Assembly: GCF_016808335.1 (NCBI RefSeq)
Contig: NC_053153.1
Location: 14,023,033-14,087,032, forward strand
Source of the DNA: Panicum virgatum
Taxonomy: Eukaryota > Streptophyta > Magnoliopsida > Poales > Poaceae
DNA: 64,000 nt
Reading direction: 5' to 3'
The notes beneath the pieces were generated by a model. The model searched no databases and was not told the DNA's origin. It saw only the letters and a list, made by a program, of their open reading frames with translations. The stretch's first letter is position 1, and each line of letters opens with the position of its first letter. Position numbers and translations under genes: made by a program. Shown in pieces: positions 56,401 through 64,000 of this stretch.

Positions 56401-56533
56401 TTGGATGAAACAAACCTTGCAGGATTATGGCTTGAGTTTCAGTAGGGTTCCCATCTTTGTAGACAACATGTCAGCCATTAACATTGCAAAGAACTCTGTC
56501 TTACACTCCAGAACCAAGCACATAGATATCTGA
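53411..56533 (+). CDS. copia pol (protease, integrase, reverse transcriptase, RNase H), truncated at its 3' end
   Basis: 1,040 codons open. The protease active site DSGCSRHM is at residues 34-41. GAG-pre-integrase: [20 protein letters not shown] with CHPCRHGKM. Integrase core: HMDTVGPS (about 227), SDNGTEF (about 291) and the Glu in [13 protein letters not shown], which gives the D-D-35-E triad. Reverse transcriptase: [32 protein letters not shown] and the catalytic YVDDIIFG (about 778). RNase H: DADFGGC and [10 protein letters not shown] (about 983), ending at TKHIDI. A TGA at 56531-56533 stops it, and three bases later a solo LTR of another family begins. The last 50 codons resume after that insertion at 57596-57746. 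The first codons of this open frame lie within the gag overlap, so the real start is undefined (frameshifting or read-through). Confidence 0.9.
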   Translation: MLLTLLTPVLRHLLILCLTTDVQVGGLENKWIMDSGCSRHMTGNDKWFSSLTPMCSKEYIVFGDNGRGKVRGLGAIRVSDRFTLREVALVSNLGFNLLSVLQLLDEGFEVRFKEGCSRVLDSRGDLVCRITPRDRVFLVDFSGTPFGPSHCLMAGPSSDLWKWHRRLGHLSFDLLSRLSSLGLIRGLPKLKFEKNLVCHPCRHGKMIAASHPPVNQVMTAHPGELLHMDTVGPSRVMSVGGKWYVLVIVDDFSRYSWVFFMRTKDEAFEFVRDLILRLKNELPQAMRAIRSDNGTEFKNAHFDAFCSDQGFEDQYSSPYTPQQNGVVERKNRTLVEMARTMLDEHRTPRKYWAEAVYTACYVYNRIFLRAFMHRTSYELRFGRQPCVDHLRVFGCRCFVLKDRNLDKFKSRSSDGIFLGYASHSRAYRVLIIDTNIVKETCEVTFDETAPCNSSGFEVAGDDELGTSIFEDEEEEATDGEAEATTRAVDPAISTTSSDDDDGPDPTTSTSRGLFEEVTQATPAALEEAPALVEEEATSTREAPRHIQRRHPPQQMLGDLNERVTGSKVISIAGFAHSAFVASFEPKDIGHAPSDSNWVNAMHEELENFERNQVWVLVEPPPACNPIGTKWVFKNKQGEDGLVVRNKARLVAQGFFQKEGIDFEETFAPVARLEAIRIFLAFAASKGFKVFQMDVKSSFLNGFIEEEVYVKQPPGFENPKFPNHVYKLQKALYGLKQAPRAWYDRLKTFLLAQGFKMGCVDKTLFLMRFGIDFFLVQIYVDDIIFGGSSHALVSKFSEQMSREFEMSMMGELQFFLGLQIKQTSQGTFVHQAKYNRDLLRKFDMSDLSPQPTPINTSTTLDEDLDGEAVDQKEYRSMIGSLLYLTATRPDIQFGVCLCARYQASPRTSHRQVVKRIFRYLKFTPEFGLWYSADSSMVLVGFSDADFGGCRLDRKSTSGTCQFLGTSLVSWSSRKQASVALSSTETEYVAAASCCSQILWMKQTLQDYGLSFSRVPIFVDNMSAINIAKNSVLHSRTKHIDI

Positions 56534-57595
56534 TTCTGTCGTGGTGCTGCAAACCACAGCCGGGTGGCGGAAGGCACCCGCCCTAGCCCAGAAGGTGTGT
56601 ACTCGGGGGTTAGCTAGTCCTAATTCGATCTCACCCAAGAACACGATGAACACAGCAAGATTTAGAGTGGTTCGGGCCGCCGGAGCGTAATACCCTACGT
56701 CCACTGTGTGTTGTATTGCCTTCCCACGAGAGTGAGAGAGTTCGCGAGAGCTTGTGTCTGTCTGGAGAGAGAGTTGTCGTCCACAGCGAGCGCCTCCCTT
56801 TTATATCTCAAAGGGGGCGCGTACATGGCCGTTGGGTCCCCGACAGGTGGGCCCAACGATGTAGTATAAAAATAACGCACTGCTCATACATTATGGCGTC
56901 GCAGGCAAAGGAGATCTCTCTCCTGGTTTCCTTTGCCTGCTCCTGGAGTCCCTCGCTCATCATGTCCATCATGTCCAGGCGATGTCTTGTCGGGACGATG
57001 CCTGGCGACGCCTGCCACGTAGCTTAAGCGGTCTGTGTTGCTTGCGGCTTAGGCGGCATGATGGAAAAGTGTCGTGCCGTCGTATCCATTTAATGCTGCA
57101 GACGGGCTCTGCGCGGGTGCGGCACAGGCGGCTGCACTGTGCACCTTGGTAATACGCGGTGCACAGTGAGGTCTGACAAAGGCTGTCTCGCGCGCCGCGT
57201 CGGCAGAGCACGCCTTGTCCAACTGCATTAAATGCAGTGGGCGCGCGAGTCTTCCAGCAGAAGGCTCGCGCTCGAGCCCGTGCCTCCGAGCCACGTGGCG
57301 GCTCCGGACCCCCACGCAGTGCGGGAGGTCCGGATGGACGCAGGAGGTCCCGGACCCCTACGGGAGGTCCGAGGCCTCGACTGTCAACATTGAGCTTCCC
57401 TTCCTTAGAGACACGTGGCGTCTCCGGACCCATCCCCAGGCGGGGAACGGGTCCGGGGCCGTTGGCCTGGTGAGGGAAGAGCCTGTCCCGTGGGGCCTGG
57501 CTACTCCGTCTTTTCCGTGCAGTTACGGATACTACACGGGTCCTGCCTTGCTGCAGTAAGAGTGGGTATCCCTGCTACAGGGTACCGACAGATTC
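56532..57595 (-). mobile_element. solo LTR of a different LTR retrotransposon, nested in pol
   Basis: The solo LTR is 56537-57590 (1,054 bp). It starts TGTCGTGGTGCTGCAAACC and ends GGGTACCGACA, with 5-bp inverted termini TGTCG/CGACA. The target duplication GATTC is at 56532-56536 and 57591-57595. The pol frame continues on the far side. TATAAAAGG on the minus strand (56805-56797) suggests minus orientation. A GGTCCGGA-type palindrome cluster lies at 57301-57461, on the upstream side of that promoter. A solo LTR arises when recombination between two LTRs removes the interior. Confidence 0.88.
57301..57461. repeat. GGTCCGGA-type palindromic cluster in the solo LTR
   Basis: CTCCGGACCC, GGAGGTCCGGAT, GGAGGTCCCGGACCCC, GGAGGTCCGAGG, CTCCGGACCC and GGGTCCGGGG occur within 160 bp. 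All are centred on TCCGGA or close variants. Confidence 0.8.
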
Positions 57596-57749
57596 CATTT
57601 CTTGCGAGACAACCTTGAGAGAGGACACATAGACCTGATCCATGTCCCTTCAGAGAGGCAAACCGCAGATATTCTTACCAAACCGCTAGAGCAAGACACT
57701 TTTGCACGCTTGCGAGGGGAGCTTGGGGTTTGTTACCCCTTTTGATCGC
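57596..57749 (+). pseudogene. C-terminal end of copia pol, separated by the solo LTR
   Basis: The frame resumes as FLRDNLERGHIDLIHVPSER and TADILTKPLEQDTFARLRGE, and ends with TGA near 57747. This is the standard copia RNase H/pol C-terminus, normally continuous with the reading that stops at 56533. Confidence 0.88.
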
Positions 57750-59155
57750 TGACTTTTGTTTTGGTTAGCTTGGTAGGTCTTTGTTTTGCTTCTCTTTGTT
57801 TTCTAGGTTTGGTAGTTGCATTGTGCATATGCATTGTACATGTTTGTATTTTGCATTGTCTCACTTGCACTAGCATTCTTGTATACATTGTTATGATCTA
57901 GTGCCTGCTAGTGTGAGTTGATAAAATTGATCATGTATAGCTTGCTCCATTGTGTATATGACATCATCTGAGTTAAGCTATTTTGATTTGAAAATCTGAA
58001 AACATGATCACCCTGTTTTGGCTACTAGCATGTTAGGGCGTGTTGATGTGCTTCGCTATCTTATTCATGCTAGTGTGCCTTTTTGTTCACAATTCTTACT
58101 TGAAATGATCTAAATCTGATAAAATTGCTTGAACTATTCTTGAAATGGATTGAAAAGATCCAGGTGGGATTGCATGTCGCACTGATCGAGCTTTCGGGAC
58201 GGCTCACTTTGCACTTGTGAGAACCCGGGCAAGGCTGTGCATGACTGAAACGAGTGCTTTAAGCTTCTGATTGTCTTTTGGCATAGGCTTGGCCTCGTTG
58301 CTAAGTAAAGCATGACAAGCTTTCAACCCCTGGCATTAAGAATGGCATGATATAAATTTGGTTGAAAAATGAATGTGTGCAACATGCTTTGGCTGGTTTG
58401 GCTCACCTGTATGAGTTTGAGTAGCACTGCGTTTCATTCCCTACTTGTTAGTGCTAGATCATGGGTGATGCTTTTATTTCTCCTAAACTGAACTTGCCTA
58501 GCTCTAGACTGATTTGATATACCCTGTTGAGCTAGATGCAGGTCTTGTTTATGGATGCACACATGCTTGAGACTAGATGTTGCTCATATCTTTGTATCCC
58601 TGAATGCTTTCACTTACACCTCCTGCATTGCATTCATTGCATAGCATCTGTTCAGGGGGAGTCTCAGCTCCAGGGGAAGCTCTAGGTCTTTGTAGCCTTG
58701 ATGTGTGCATGTGCCAACAAGGGGGAGAATTTTGAGAGAAGTGATCGAACAAGGGGGAGACTTATTTGATTTTTGAAAAACTTGTTGTGCACAGGGCTTT
58801 GTGAGTGCATCATTTTGGGAGAGTTGCACTTTTGAGAGGGAAAAATTTTGCTTGGGGAGTTTCTGCTTTGGTTTTAGCTCCTGGTTTTCTCGTTTTCCCT
58901 CTGCTTCTTGCATGACTGCGTCGAGCGTTACCTCTGTCTTTGAGGAGTCATGTTTTGGCTTTTGATCGATTGCGTCGAGCCGTTGCCCTTGTCTTAGGGG
59001 ATCGATCTTTGCTTGAGTAAGTGACTGTTCTTGCCTTTCTGAGCTTTTTGTTACTTGCTTGAGTTTTTCTCTTTCGTGCTTCTTTGTTCTTCTTTGGTTT
59101 CACTTCTCTTGGTTCGTTTGTGGTGTGTTGACAATGCACTCATCAAGGGGGAGAT
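57750..59155 (+). other. non-coding region between pol and 3' LTR with repeated polypurine tracts
   Basis: No envelope-like or other long ORF is present. AAGGGGGAGA occurs at 58719-58728, 58750-58759 and finally 59145-59154, directly before the 3' LTR. Two CGTCGAGCG-type blocks with a following GAGGAGTCAT or GGGGATCGAT (58920-59005) are also repeated. Repeated polypurine tracts here are a known Sirevirus trait. Confidence 0.8.
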
Positions 59156-60753
59156 TGAGGAATGTAGAGTACTCTATCCTGTTTGTGATGAGTGAATTAT
59201 CAATCGTGCGGTGTGATCGTGCGCTTGGTCTTTGGATTGCAGGTACACGGGCGTCGAGTGTCGACGGGGAGCTGCCGTGGAGGTGCTGTGGCCGATGGAC
59301 CGTGCGCTGGACGGCGGTGAAGGGCAGCCGGGACCGGAGCTCGGACCGGGCGGCAGCTATGGCGTCCACTCCTGGATCGAGGGCTCAAGCGGCGACGGAA
59401 GGCGGGTTTCTTGGTTTGCGCTACAAAACCAAGGAGGCGGACGGCGGTTGAAGACGCCAAGACGTGGAGGTGACGGGCGTCAGTCTCGGGACTGACGGAG
59501 GCGACGGGCGTCGACAGCGTCTATGGCCTCGCTGCGGGCGAGGAGGTGACGGGCGTCGGGCGGCGTCTAGGGCTGTCAGAAGGCCGAGGCGGGAACGGCG
59601 TCTAGGGCCACGGCGCGGAGGCGGAAATCTTCCCGCGCGTGAGGTTTTGGCGGTTTTCTCAAAACCGGCCACCTACCCGGGTTTCGCGGACCCTCCAAAA
59701 CCGCGGACTGGATCTTCATCAAGACGGCGGCATTGCGGAGAAGACTTCGTTTCGAAGAAAAAACCTCGACCGTCGGATGAGATCGTGTACAGGGGGTGCT
59801 GCAGGCCAACCGGTCTGACCGGTCCCTGGCACCGGTCTGACCGGTCTAACCAACCGGTCAGATCGGTCCAGCGTACCGGTCTGACCGGTCCCGCGGGTAT
59901 AAATACCCCTTCACTTGTGTTAGGTTAGGTGCGGCTTTTGTATTGTGTCCGTGAATTCTCTGTTTCCCCAGGCCGCCGCCCCTGTGTTCCTCTTCCTCAG
60001 TTCATCTCTTTAGGATAGGTTTGAATGTTGTTTGTGTGAGAACTCTTGTGGATTTGATTGGGAAAGGAGGCCCTAACCTCCTCGTGCCCTCTGAGCGGTT
60101 TGAATCAATCCATCTCCTCGTTTTGTGTCTTGTTTGATGAAATTTCGATTTCGTTTTTGGTGCACTTGATTGCGAGGAGTCCATGAGTTCTTTGCTGTGA
60201 TTCCCGTGCTTCTAACCCTGTCCTAAACCCTCTGGAATCACAGGCGTGTTCGAATTCGATTTCTTGAGTTCTTGAGAAAACCCCAATCCCTTTTGATCTC
60301 CCCCATAATTCTCTCGATTCGTTGATCTTTAGGACGAGATCTTTTGGGGATATGTTCACGGGGTAGGGGCGAAGCAATCCCCCAAGTTTCATCGGTTTTC
60401 GTGGTCGTTTGGTCGAGATTCACCGTTTGAATCTAAGTTTTCGGGGGTTTTCTGGGTGCCACCGGTCAGACCGGTAGGCAAGACCGGTCAGACTGGTCCA
60501 GCGCACCGGTCAGACCAGTCCAGATAGATCAGTTCTGCAGTTTTCCCGAGTCGCTTCCGTTTTGCTTCGTGGTTTTGCTTGCTCGTTCGAGGCCTTTTGT
60601 GTTGGTTTAGCTTTTCCATAGCTATTCCAAACTTTGGCCAGAACGCTTGAGGGCTTGGGTGATTTTCGAGATATAGGCCGACGGTTTGAATTTCGGAAGA
60701 AATTTTAATCGGCTCTCATTCACCCTCCTCTGGTCGCCGGATTCGGTCCTTCA
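59156..60753 (+). repeat. 3' LTR of the Sirevirus-type element
   Basis: 1,598 bp, TGAGGAATGTAGAGTACTC...GTCCTTCA, followed by the GAAGT duplication. It has about 23 more bases near its start than the 5' LTR, and one palindrome unit fewer in the second cluster (60461-60520), so the lengths match by chance. The first cluster is at 59809-59890 and the TATA box at 59898-59905. Confidence 0.93.
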
Positions 60754-60769
60754 GAAGTAGCAGAGCGGG

Positions 60770-61010
60770 TGTTGCAGCGGGCGGGCGGAGGCCATGTGGT
60801 CCGGATGCGGCAGGCGGTTCTACTGGATGGCGGGATCGGCGTCGCCGGGGCAGTCGAGGGGCGTCGCGGTGGTCTTCGCGTGGGTGTGGAGCAATGAGGC
60901 TCAGCTGGCCTGCTGTTGCCGTTCATCAAGCTCTACGCCTCGCTCGGGTGGCGCTGCCTCCAGTGCTGTTTGCAAGCTCCTTTCTTGCTCTTGCTGCTCT
61001 AATAGCTTCT
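60770..61010 (+). pseudogene. TMEM53/DUF829-like gene fragment
   Basis: One frame reads RFYWMAGSASPGQSRGVAVV then FAWVWSNEAQL (about 60814-60910). After a frame change it continues LPFIKLYASLGWRCLQC (about 60918-60970). This is the N-terminal part of the α/β-hydrolase-like DUF829/TMEM53 family, where VVVLFAWVWS-EAQLRPFV-LY-SLGWRCLVCH is typical. The remaining three quarters of the protein, including the catalytic-like Ser region, are absent. The 5' side was cut by the copia element. Confidence 0.6.
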
Positions 61011-61108
61011 CTCAGTGCACAATGAACGAATGAAGCAGCAATCAAAGCAGGTTCACCACAAGCTGGCAGAAACAGTAGAAATTAATATCAACCAAATTTA
61101 TTTCAACC

Positions 61109-61422
61109 TATGGTTGTGTTTAGTTCCCTGAAATGCGCTGTAGCGCGGGGGATACACTGTAGCTCACTGTAGCACTTTTCGTTTGTTTGTGGTAGATACA
61201 CTGTAGCACTTTTCGTTTGTTTGTGGTAGATATTGTCCTACCATGACCTAACTAGGCTCAAAAGATTCGTCTCGCAACGTACATCAAAATTATGCAATTA
61301 GTTTTTTTATTTACCTACATTTAGTACTCTATGCATGGATCATTTGTTACATTTAATGTTTCGATGTGATGGAGATATGATGTTTTTGTGGGGGGTTTTT
61401 GTGGGAACTAAACACAGCCTAT
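61109..61422. mobile_element. MITE with GGTTGTGTTTAGTTCCC termini
   Basis: The left end GGTTGTGTTTAGTTCCCTG (61112) and the right end GGGAACTAAACACAGCC (ending 61419) are inverted repeats. A 3-bp TAT flanks both sides, compatible with a PIF/Harbinger-type target duplication. Inside, a block of about 35 bases (CACTGTAGCACTTTTCG then TTTGTTTGTGGTAGAT) is tandemly duplicated (about 61161-61231), and ACTAGGCTCAAAAGATTCGT is shared with a widespread grass MITE family. Confidence 0.8.
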
Positions 61423-61429
61423 GTTGCGT

Positions 61430-62212
61430 TGAGGAATGTTTCTGCTGTGAGTCGTGCTTGTGAGGCTGCGCCGCCGTCTCTCTGCGAGGCTCCGCCGCCG
61501 ATGCTCCCAGCGCCGGCCACCCCGCGAAGCTGCGCCGCAGCTCCCTGCGCCGGCTGCCACGCCGCTGTTCCCCGCGAGGCTGTGCGGCGGTTGCTCCCTT
61601 GCGCTGCTCTTGCTACCGCGCGTTTCTCGCCGCCAAAGCAAGCCGCGCCGCGTCGCCGCCTACCCACCTGCGGGCCCGCGCAACGACCCCGCCGCGCTCC
61701 ACCGCGTGGCCCCGTACGCCATCTCTCTGCTCTGCTGCCGCAGGTCCATGCGCTGCTCCCACGGCATGCTACCTGAGGGTCTGCGGGCCGCTCCCTCGAC
61801 GGCCCGAGCACACGCGCTCGGCTGCCCCTCGCGCCGCCGCGGCCTCCACCGGTAAAGTATTATTTTAGCTCGAAACATAGAAGAAAGATTATTTTAGCTA
61901 AATAAAAGATTAACAACAAAATAACACTAGTAAAGTATGAGATAATTTTTTCTTTTTATTTCTTTAAACTTTTTTCTTTTTCTCTCTCATTTTATTTTTT
62001 CTGTTTATTTTTTCTGCTTTTTTCTTTTCTCCTTTTTTTTCTTCTTCCTTTTCTTTTCCTCCCTTTAATCCTTATCCTTATATTTTTATTATTATATTAT
62101 TCTTTGCCCACCTCTTTTCCTCTCCATCAGAAAACCATAAAAAAAGAGATAGAAAACCAAACACCTTGAAGATGAGCGTAAACACCACCGAAGACTTTTC
62201 GTCTCCTTTTTT
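61430..62212. other. GC-rich block followed by an AT-rich tract, no gene recognised
   Basis: 61440-61850 is CCG/GCC-rich with open frames on both strands that carry no domain. It looks like the GC-rich interior of the element at 3714-4449 in composition. 61860-62200 is AT-rich with TTTTCTTTTTC runs. Confidence 0.4.
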
Positions 62213-62325
62213 CTAGATGTTGCTCTGGTTGGAGAGCGGATGACGGGCATGGAGGTTGCAGCCCTGCAGTACGGCGGCGGCGTTACCGAAGATGAAGTCG
62301 ACGGTGCCCTTAGCTACAGCCATGC
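62213..62325 (-). pseudogene. pectinesterase (pectin methylesterase) gene fragment
   Basis: On the minus strand AKGTVDFIFGNAAAVLQGCN then LHARHPLSNQSN is the conserved active-site segment of plant pectinesterases (GTVDFIFG, with the catalytic aspartate, then the NAA-VFQ-C and N-Q-N-T region). Only about 35 codons are present. Neither the upstream catalytic QDTL region nor the C-terminus is nearby. It is a scrap of a cell-wall enzyme gene, probably moved by a transposon. Confidence 0.7.
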
Positions 62326-62559
62326 TGAGTAGGGCAGGGCATGCCGGAGGTGGAGTGGAATTATTTAAACTCGATTGCAGGGATGATCTTTGGGTTTCTT
62401 CGTACTGCAGTGACGGCCTTTGGTTTTCTTCAACTCCTTTTAGGTGTGTTTTTTGTGGTGGAGGAATTATTTGCTCTATAATTGATGGCTTACAATCGTG
62501 ACTTGCGGTTGTGCACAGAAAATCAGTAGAAGGCATAAATAGAAGTTCCTAGTAGATGA

Positions 62560-63015
62560 TGACGTGGATAGCTTGTATGTTGAGAGAAATAGAATTAATG
62601 ACTTTTAGTTGGGACTAACTTTATAGATTTTATAGATTACTATTTAATAATATCTCGCCGATTACTGAAGTACTAAAAATTTATTCAGTAATTCTGCTCA
62701 TTTTAGCTATAGTGTAAAATAAATTGTTACATCCATCTTAGACGTAGAATAATATAGACACACATGCATACACGACAATGCTATTTTATATCCTAGGTGT
62801 AGAATATTATTCTACATCCGCATTTTATTACTAGCAAAAATAATTATTAGAATACTGAATTAAATTTACTAAGTTGCTGAACAATGTTTAATAATAGCTT
62901 ACCGGTTACTGAACTATCAAAAATTTATTGGTAATTCTGCTCAGTTCAGTTATTGGTGTAGAAAAAACTGCTACACCTAAAATTGTTTAACTACTGAAAA
63001 TTTATTCAGTAATTT
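62560..63015. repeat. AT-rich region with diverged direct repeats
   Basis: A segment at about 62645-62745 (AATAATATCTCGCCGATTAC, then AAAAATTTATTCAGTAATTC and TGTTACATCC) recurs at about 62888-62985 (AATAATAGCTTACCGGTTAC, then AAAAATTTATTGGTAATTC and TGCTACACC). A third partial copy is at 62990-63020 (CTGAAAATTTATTCAGTAAT). ACTGAA/TTCAGT pairs make small hairpins. Probably a remnant of an unclassified element. Confidence 0.6.
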
Positions 63016-63201
63016 TTTTGTCCAAACTTAAGCAAGTTGTTCACGTCCTATGCATGCATGGGGAGCTGGACAGCCGTGGCCGTTGGCCCGGACAACGTGA
63101 CTCTGATAGCCTTCTTAAAGCAGCTCCCTCCTCCAAAAGGCCAGAGCAGAGTGGAAGCAAGCTGCAAGACGTAGCGTGAGACCTAGCTAGCTAGCCCACC
63201 C

Positions 63202-63582
63202 ATGGAGCGCTCCCGCGGCCAGCACCAGCTCCTCACCATCTTCCTCCTCGTTCTTCTCTCCGCTGCGTGCGTCGCGGGTGTAGATCCCCCGTGCAAGCCG
63301 TGGGATCCTTGTGACTCCCAGCTTCTTTCCTGGATGATCGGCAGGTTCTGCGTGGGGGACCTGGAGCACCCGACCGAGACGTGCTGCGAGGGGGTAGTGG
63401 CCGCCGTCGGCATCAGGTTCGGCGACACGGTGGAGGTCCCCTGCCTCTGTCGAGTCGCCAAAGAGCCCTACCTCGGCATCATGGGGCTCGACATCCACAG
63501 CATCCTGCGGATGTACCCCACCTGCGATGGTGTCCAACCCGTAGGACCTCATACCGCGGAGGCCTGCAATGGCCGGGTCTGA
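63202..63582 (+). CDS. small secreted 8-cysteine-motif protein (LTP/seed-storage/trypsin-inhibitor superfamily)
   Basis: Encodes 126 residues. A signal peptide covers about 1-26 (HQLLTIFLLVLLSAACVAG). The mature part has cysteines in the order PPC, DPC, RFC, TCC, CLC, PTC, EAC. Nine fall in the mature chain, and the central CC...CLC pair defines the family fold of four disulphide-linked helices that hold a lipid. There is no C-terminal hydrophobic tail, so it is expected to be secreted, not GPI-anchored. ATG 63202 follows a short leader with GCTAGCTAGCCCACC. It is single-exon and looks intact. The exact ligand and tissue cannot be inferred. It is more diverged than the two LTPG genes at 29-33 kb. 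Confidence 0.82.
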   Translation: MERSRGQHQLLTIFLLVLLSAACVAGVDPPCKPWDPCDSQLLSWMIGRFCVGDLEHPTETCCEGVVAAVGIRFGDTVEVPCLCRVAKEPYLGIMGLDIHSILRMYPTCDGVQPVGPHTAEACNGRV

Positions 63583-63600
63583 GATCCTGACTCCCTGAGT

Positions 63601-63759
63601 GGCGATGTACTCTGTTAGTGTTCTGTGTTCACTGCGATGGTTTGTTAGTGTTTTGTGTGCTACCAACAGCTTTAGGTGGCGATGTACTCTGTTAGTGTTA
63701 TGTGTTTTGTGTTCTGCGATGGTTTATTAGTGTTATGTGTTCTACCAGCCGCTTTAGCT
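63601..63759 (+). repeat. tandem duplication in the 3' UTR of the LTP-like gene
   Basis: Unit 1 (63601-63677) and unit 2 (63678-63759) both begin GGCGATGTACTCTGTTAGTG and continue to CTACCA-CAGC/GC-TTTAG. Each contains smaller TTAGTGTT-TGTGTTC sub-repeats. The units lie just after the stop codon, so they would be in the mRNA. Confidence 0.85.
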
Positions 63760-64000
63760 TGATACTTCTCGTGATCTCTATTGAATCAGTTGAAGTTCCA
63801 GTGTTCCACTGCAAGTGTCTGGTTCCTTGTCATCTATACACATCCAATTTGATGGAGTAACAGTCCAATAGAAGAGAAAAGGAATTCTAGGTGCAGAGGA
63901 TGTAATAACTAATAACCAAAAAAATATCACTAAATTCCGAGCTGTTCAAAAAAAAAAAAGAGAACACGTGTAGGTTTTTCTCTCAGCACGAAAGGTGCCA
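63760..64000. other. 3' flank of the LTP-like gene
   Basis: AT-rich, with no coding sequence. It includes an A-run near 63945-63960. No element is recognised. Confidence 0.4.

Larger units (their letters stand above)
49014..60758 (+). mobile_element. Sirevirus-type Ty1/copia retrotransposon with gag and pol
   Basis: The element is 49019-60753 (11,735 bp, including a 1 kb nested solo LTR), with target duplication GAAGT (49014-49018 and 60754-60758). It has LTRs of 1,598 bp each and a tRNA-iMet primer site. It has a long gag with a coiled-coil tail and pol in copia order (protease, integrase, reverse transcriptase, RNase H). A 1.4 kb non-coding region with repeated purine tracts lies before the 3' LTR. 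These are Sirevirus features. Gag has a frameshift and stops and pol is interrupted, so this copy is inactive. It inserted between a LINE tail and a TMEM53-like gene fragment. Confidence 0.92.

Noticed and set aside
57750..59155. Envelope-like gene in the Sirevirus post-pol region
   Set aside because: Only short ORFs, with no signal peptide or transmembrane pattern.

Overview
The window is nuclear DNA from a grass, most likely a panicoid. The host genes have GC-rich coding regions with short introns. The families are typical of grasses: class B heat shock factors, GPI-anchored lipid transfer proteins, F-box/DUF295 and FLZ zinc fingers. Most of the sequence is transposable elements: Stowaway and other MITEs, hAT elements, L1-type LINEs, a Ty3 Tat-type element and Sirevirus-like Ty1/copia elements. 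There is no sign of bacterial or organellar DNA.

Layout. 0.3 kb: last exon of an FLZ zinc-finger gene. 1.5-2.3 kb: a duplicated intergenic segment, one copy split by a Stowaway MITE. 2.6-4.8 kb: two tandem GNAT acetyltransferase genes on the minus strand. The first is intact (two exons, 201 aa); the second is a pseudogene split by a probable MULE. 4.97-13.69 kb: a complete but decayed Ty3 element with dual RNase H (Tat type), TSD ATTTC. 14.86-16.71 kb: an intact three-exon CDC73/parafibromin gene (Paf1 complex, 379 aa). 18.3-19.4 kb: a LINE RNase H remnant with local duplications. 19.9-28.4 kb: a class B heat shock factor gene broken by a 6.1 kb LINE (12-bp TSD) inside the DNA-binding domain and by a 1.4 kb hAT element (8-bp TSD) near the C-terminus. 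29.0-32.9 kb: two LTPG-type lipid transfer protein genes. 34.4-35.8 kb: a frameshifted F-box/DUF295 gene with a hAT-like element about 14 bp before its start codon. 37.89-48.44 kb: a young, gag-only, non-autonomous copia element with 2.65 kb LTRs (minus strand, TSD CCGAG). 49.02-60.75 kb: a Sirevirus-type copia element (TSD GAAGT) whose RNase H is split by a solo LTR of another family (TSD GATTC). 48.4-62.3 kb also holds scraps of host genes (PP2C-like, TMEM53/DUF829, pectinesterase). 63.2 kb: an intact small secreted 8-cysteine LTP-like gene.

The most unusual signal is a set of short GC-rich palindromic motifs carried by the LTR elements. The motif ACCGGTCWGACCGGT occurs in the LTRs of both the Ty3 and the copia element, which belong to unrelated superfamilies. 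In the Ty3 element it is also scattered between coding domains and is read in all three frames, so it seems maintained or spread as DNA or RNA rather than as protein. In the copia LTR, four copies in one orientation end 8 bp before the TATA box and four in the opposite orientation lie about 560 bp after it. The gag-only element has an equivalent array of a different palindrome (GCGGACYGTCCGC) upstream of its TATA box, and the solo LTR has a third (GGTCCGGA-type).

Limits: exon borders, TSDs and LTR ends were read by eye. Family names rest on recognisable motifs without database searches. Orthology and expression were not tested.
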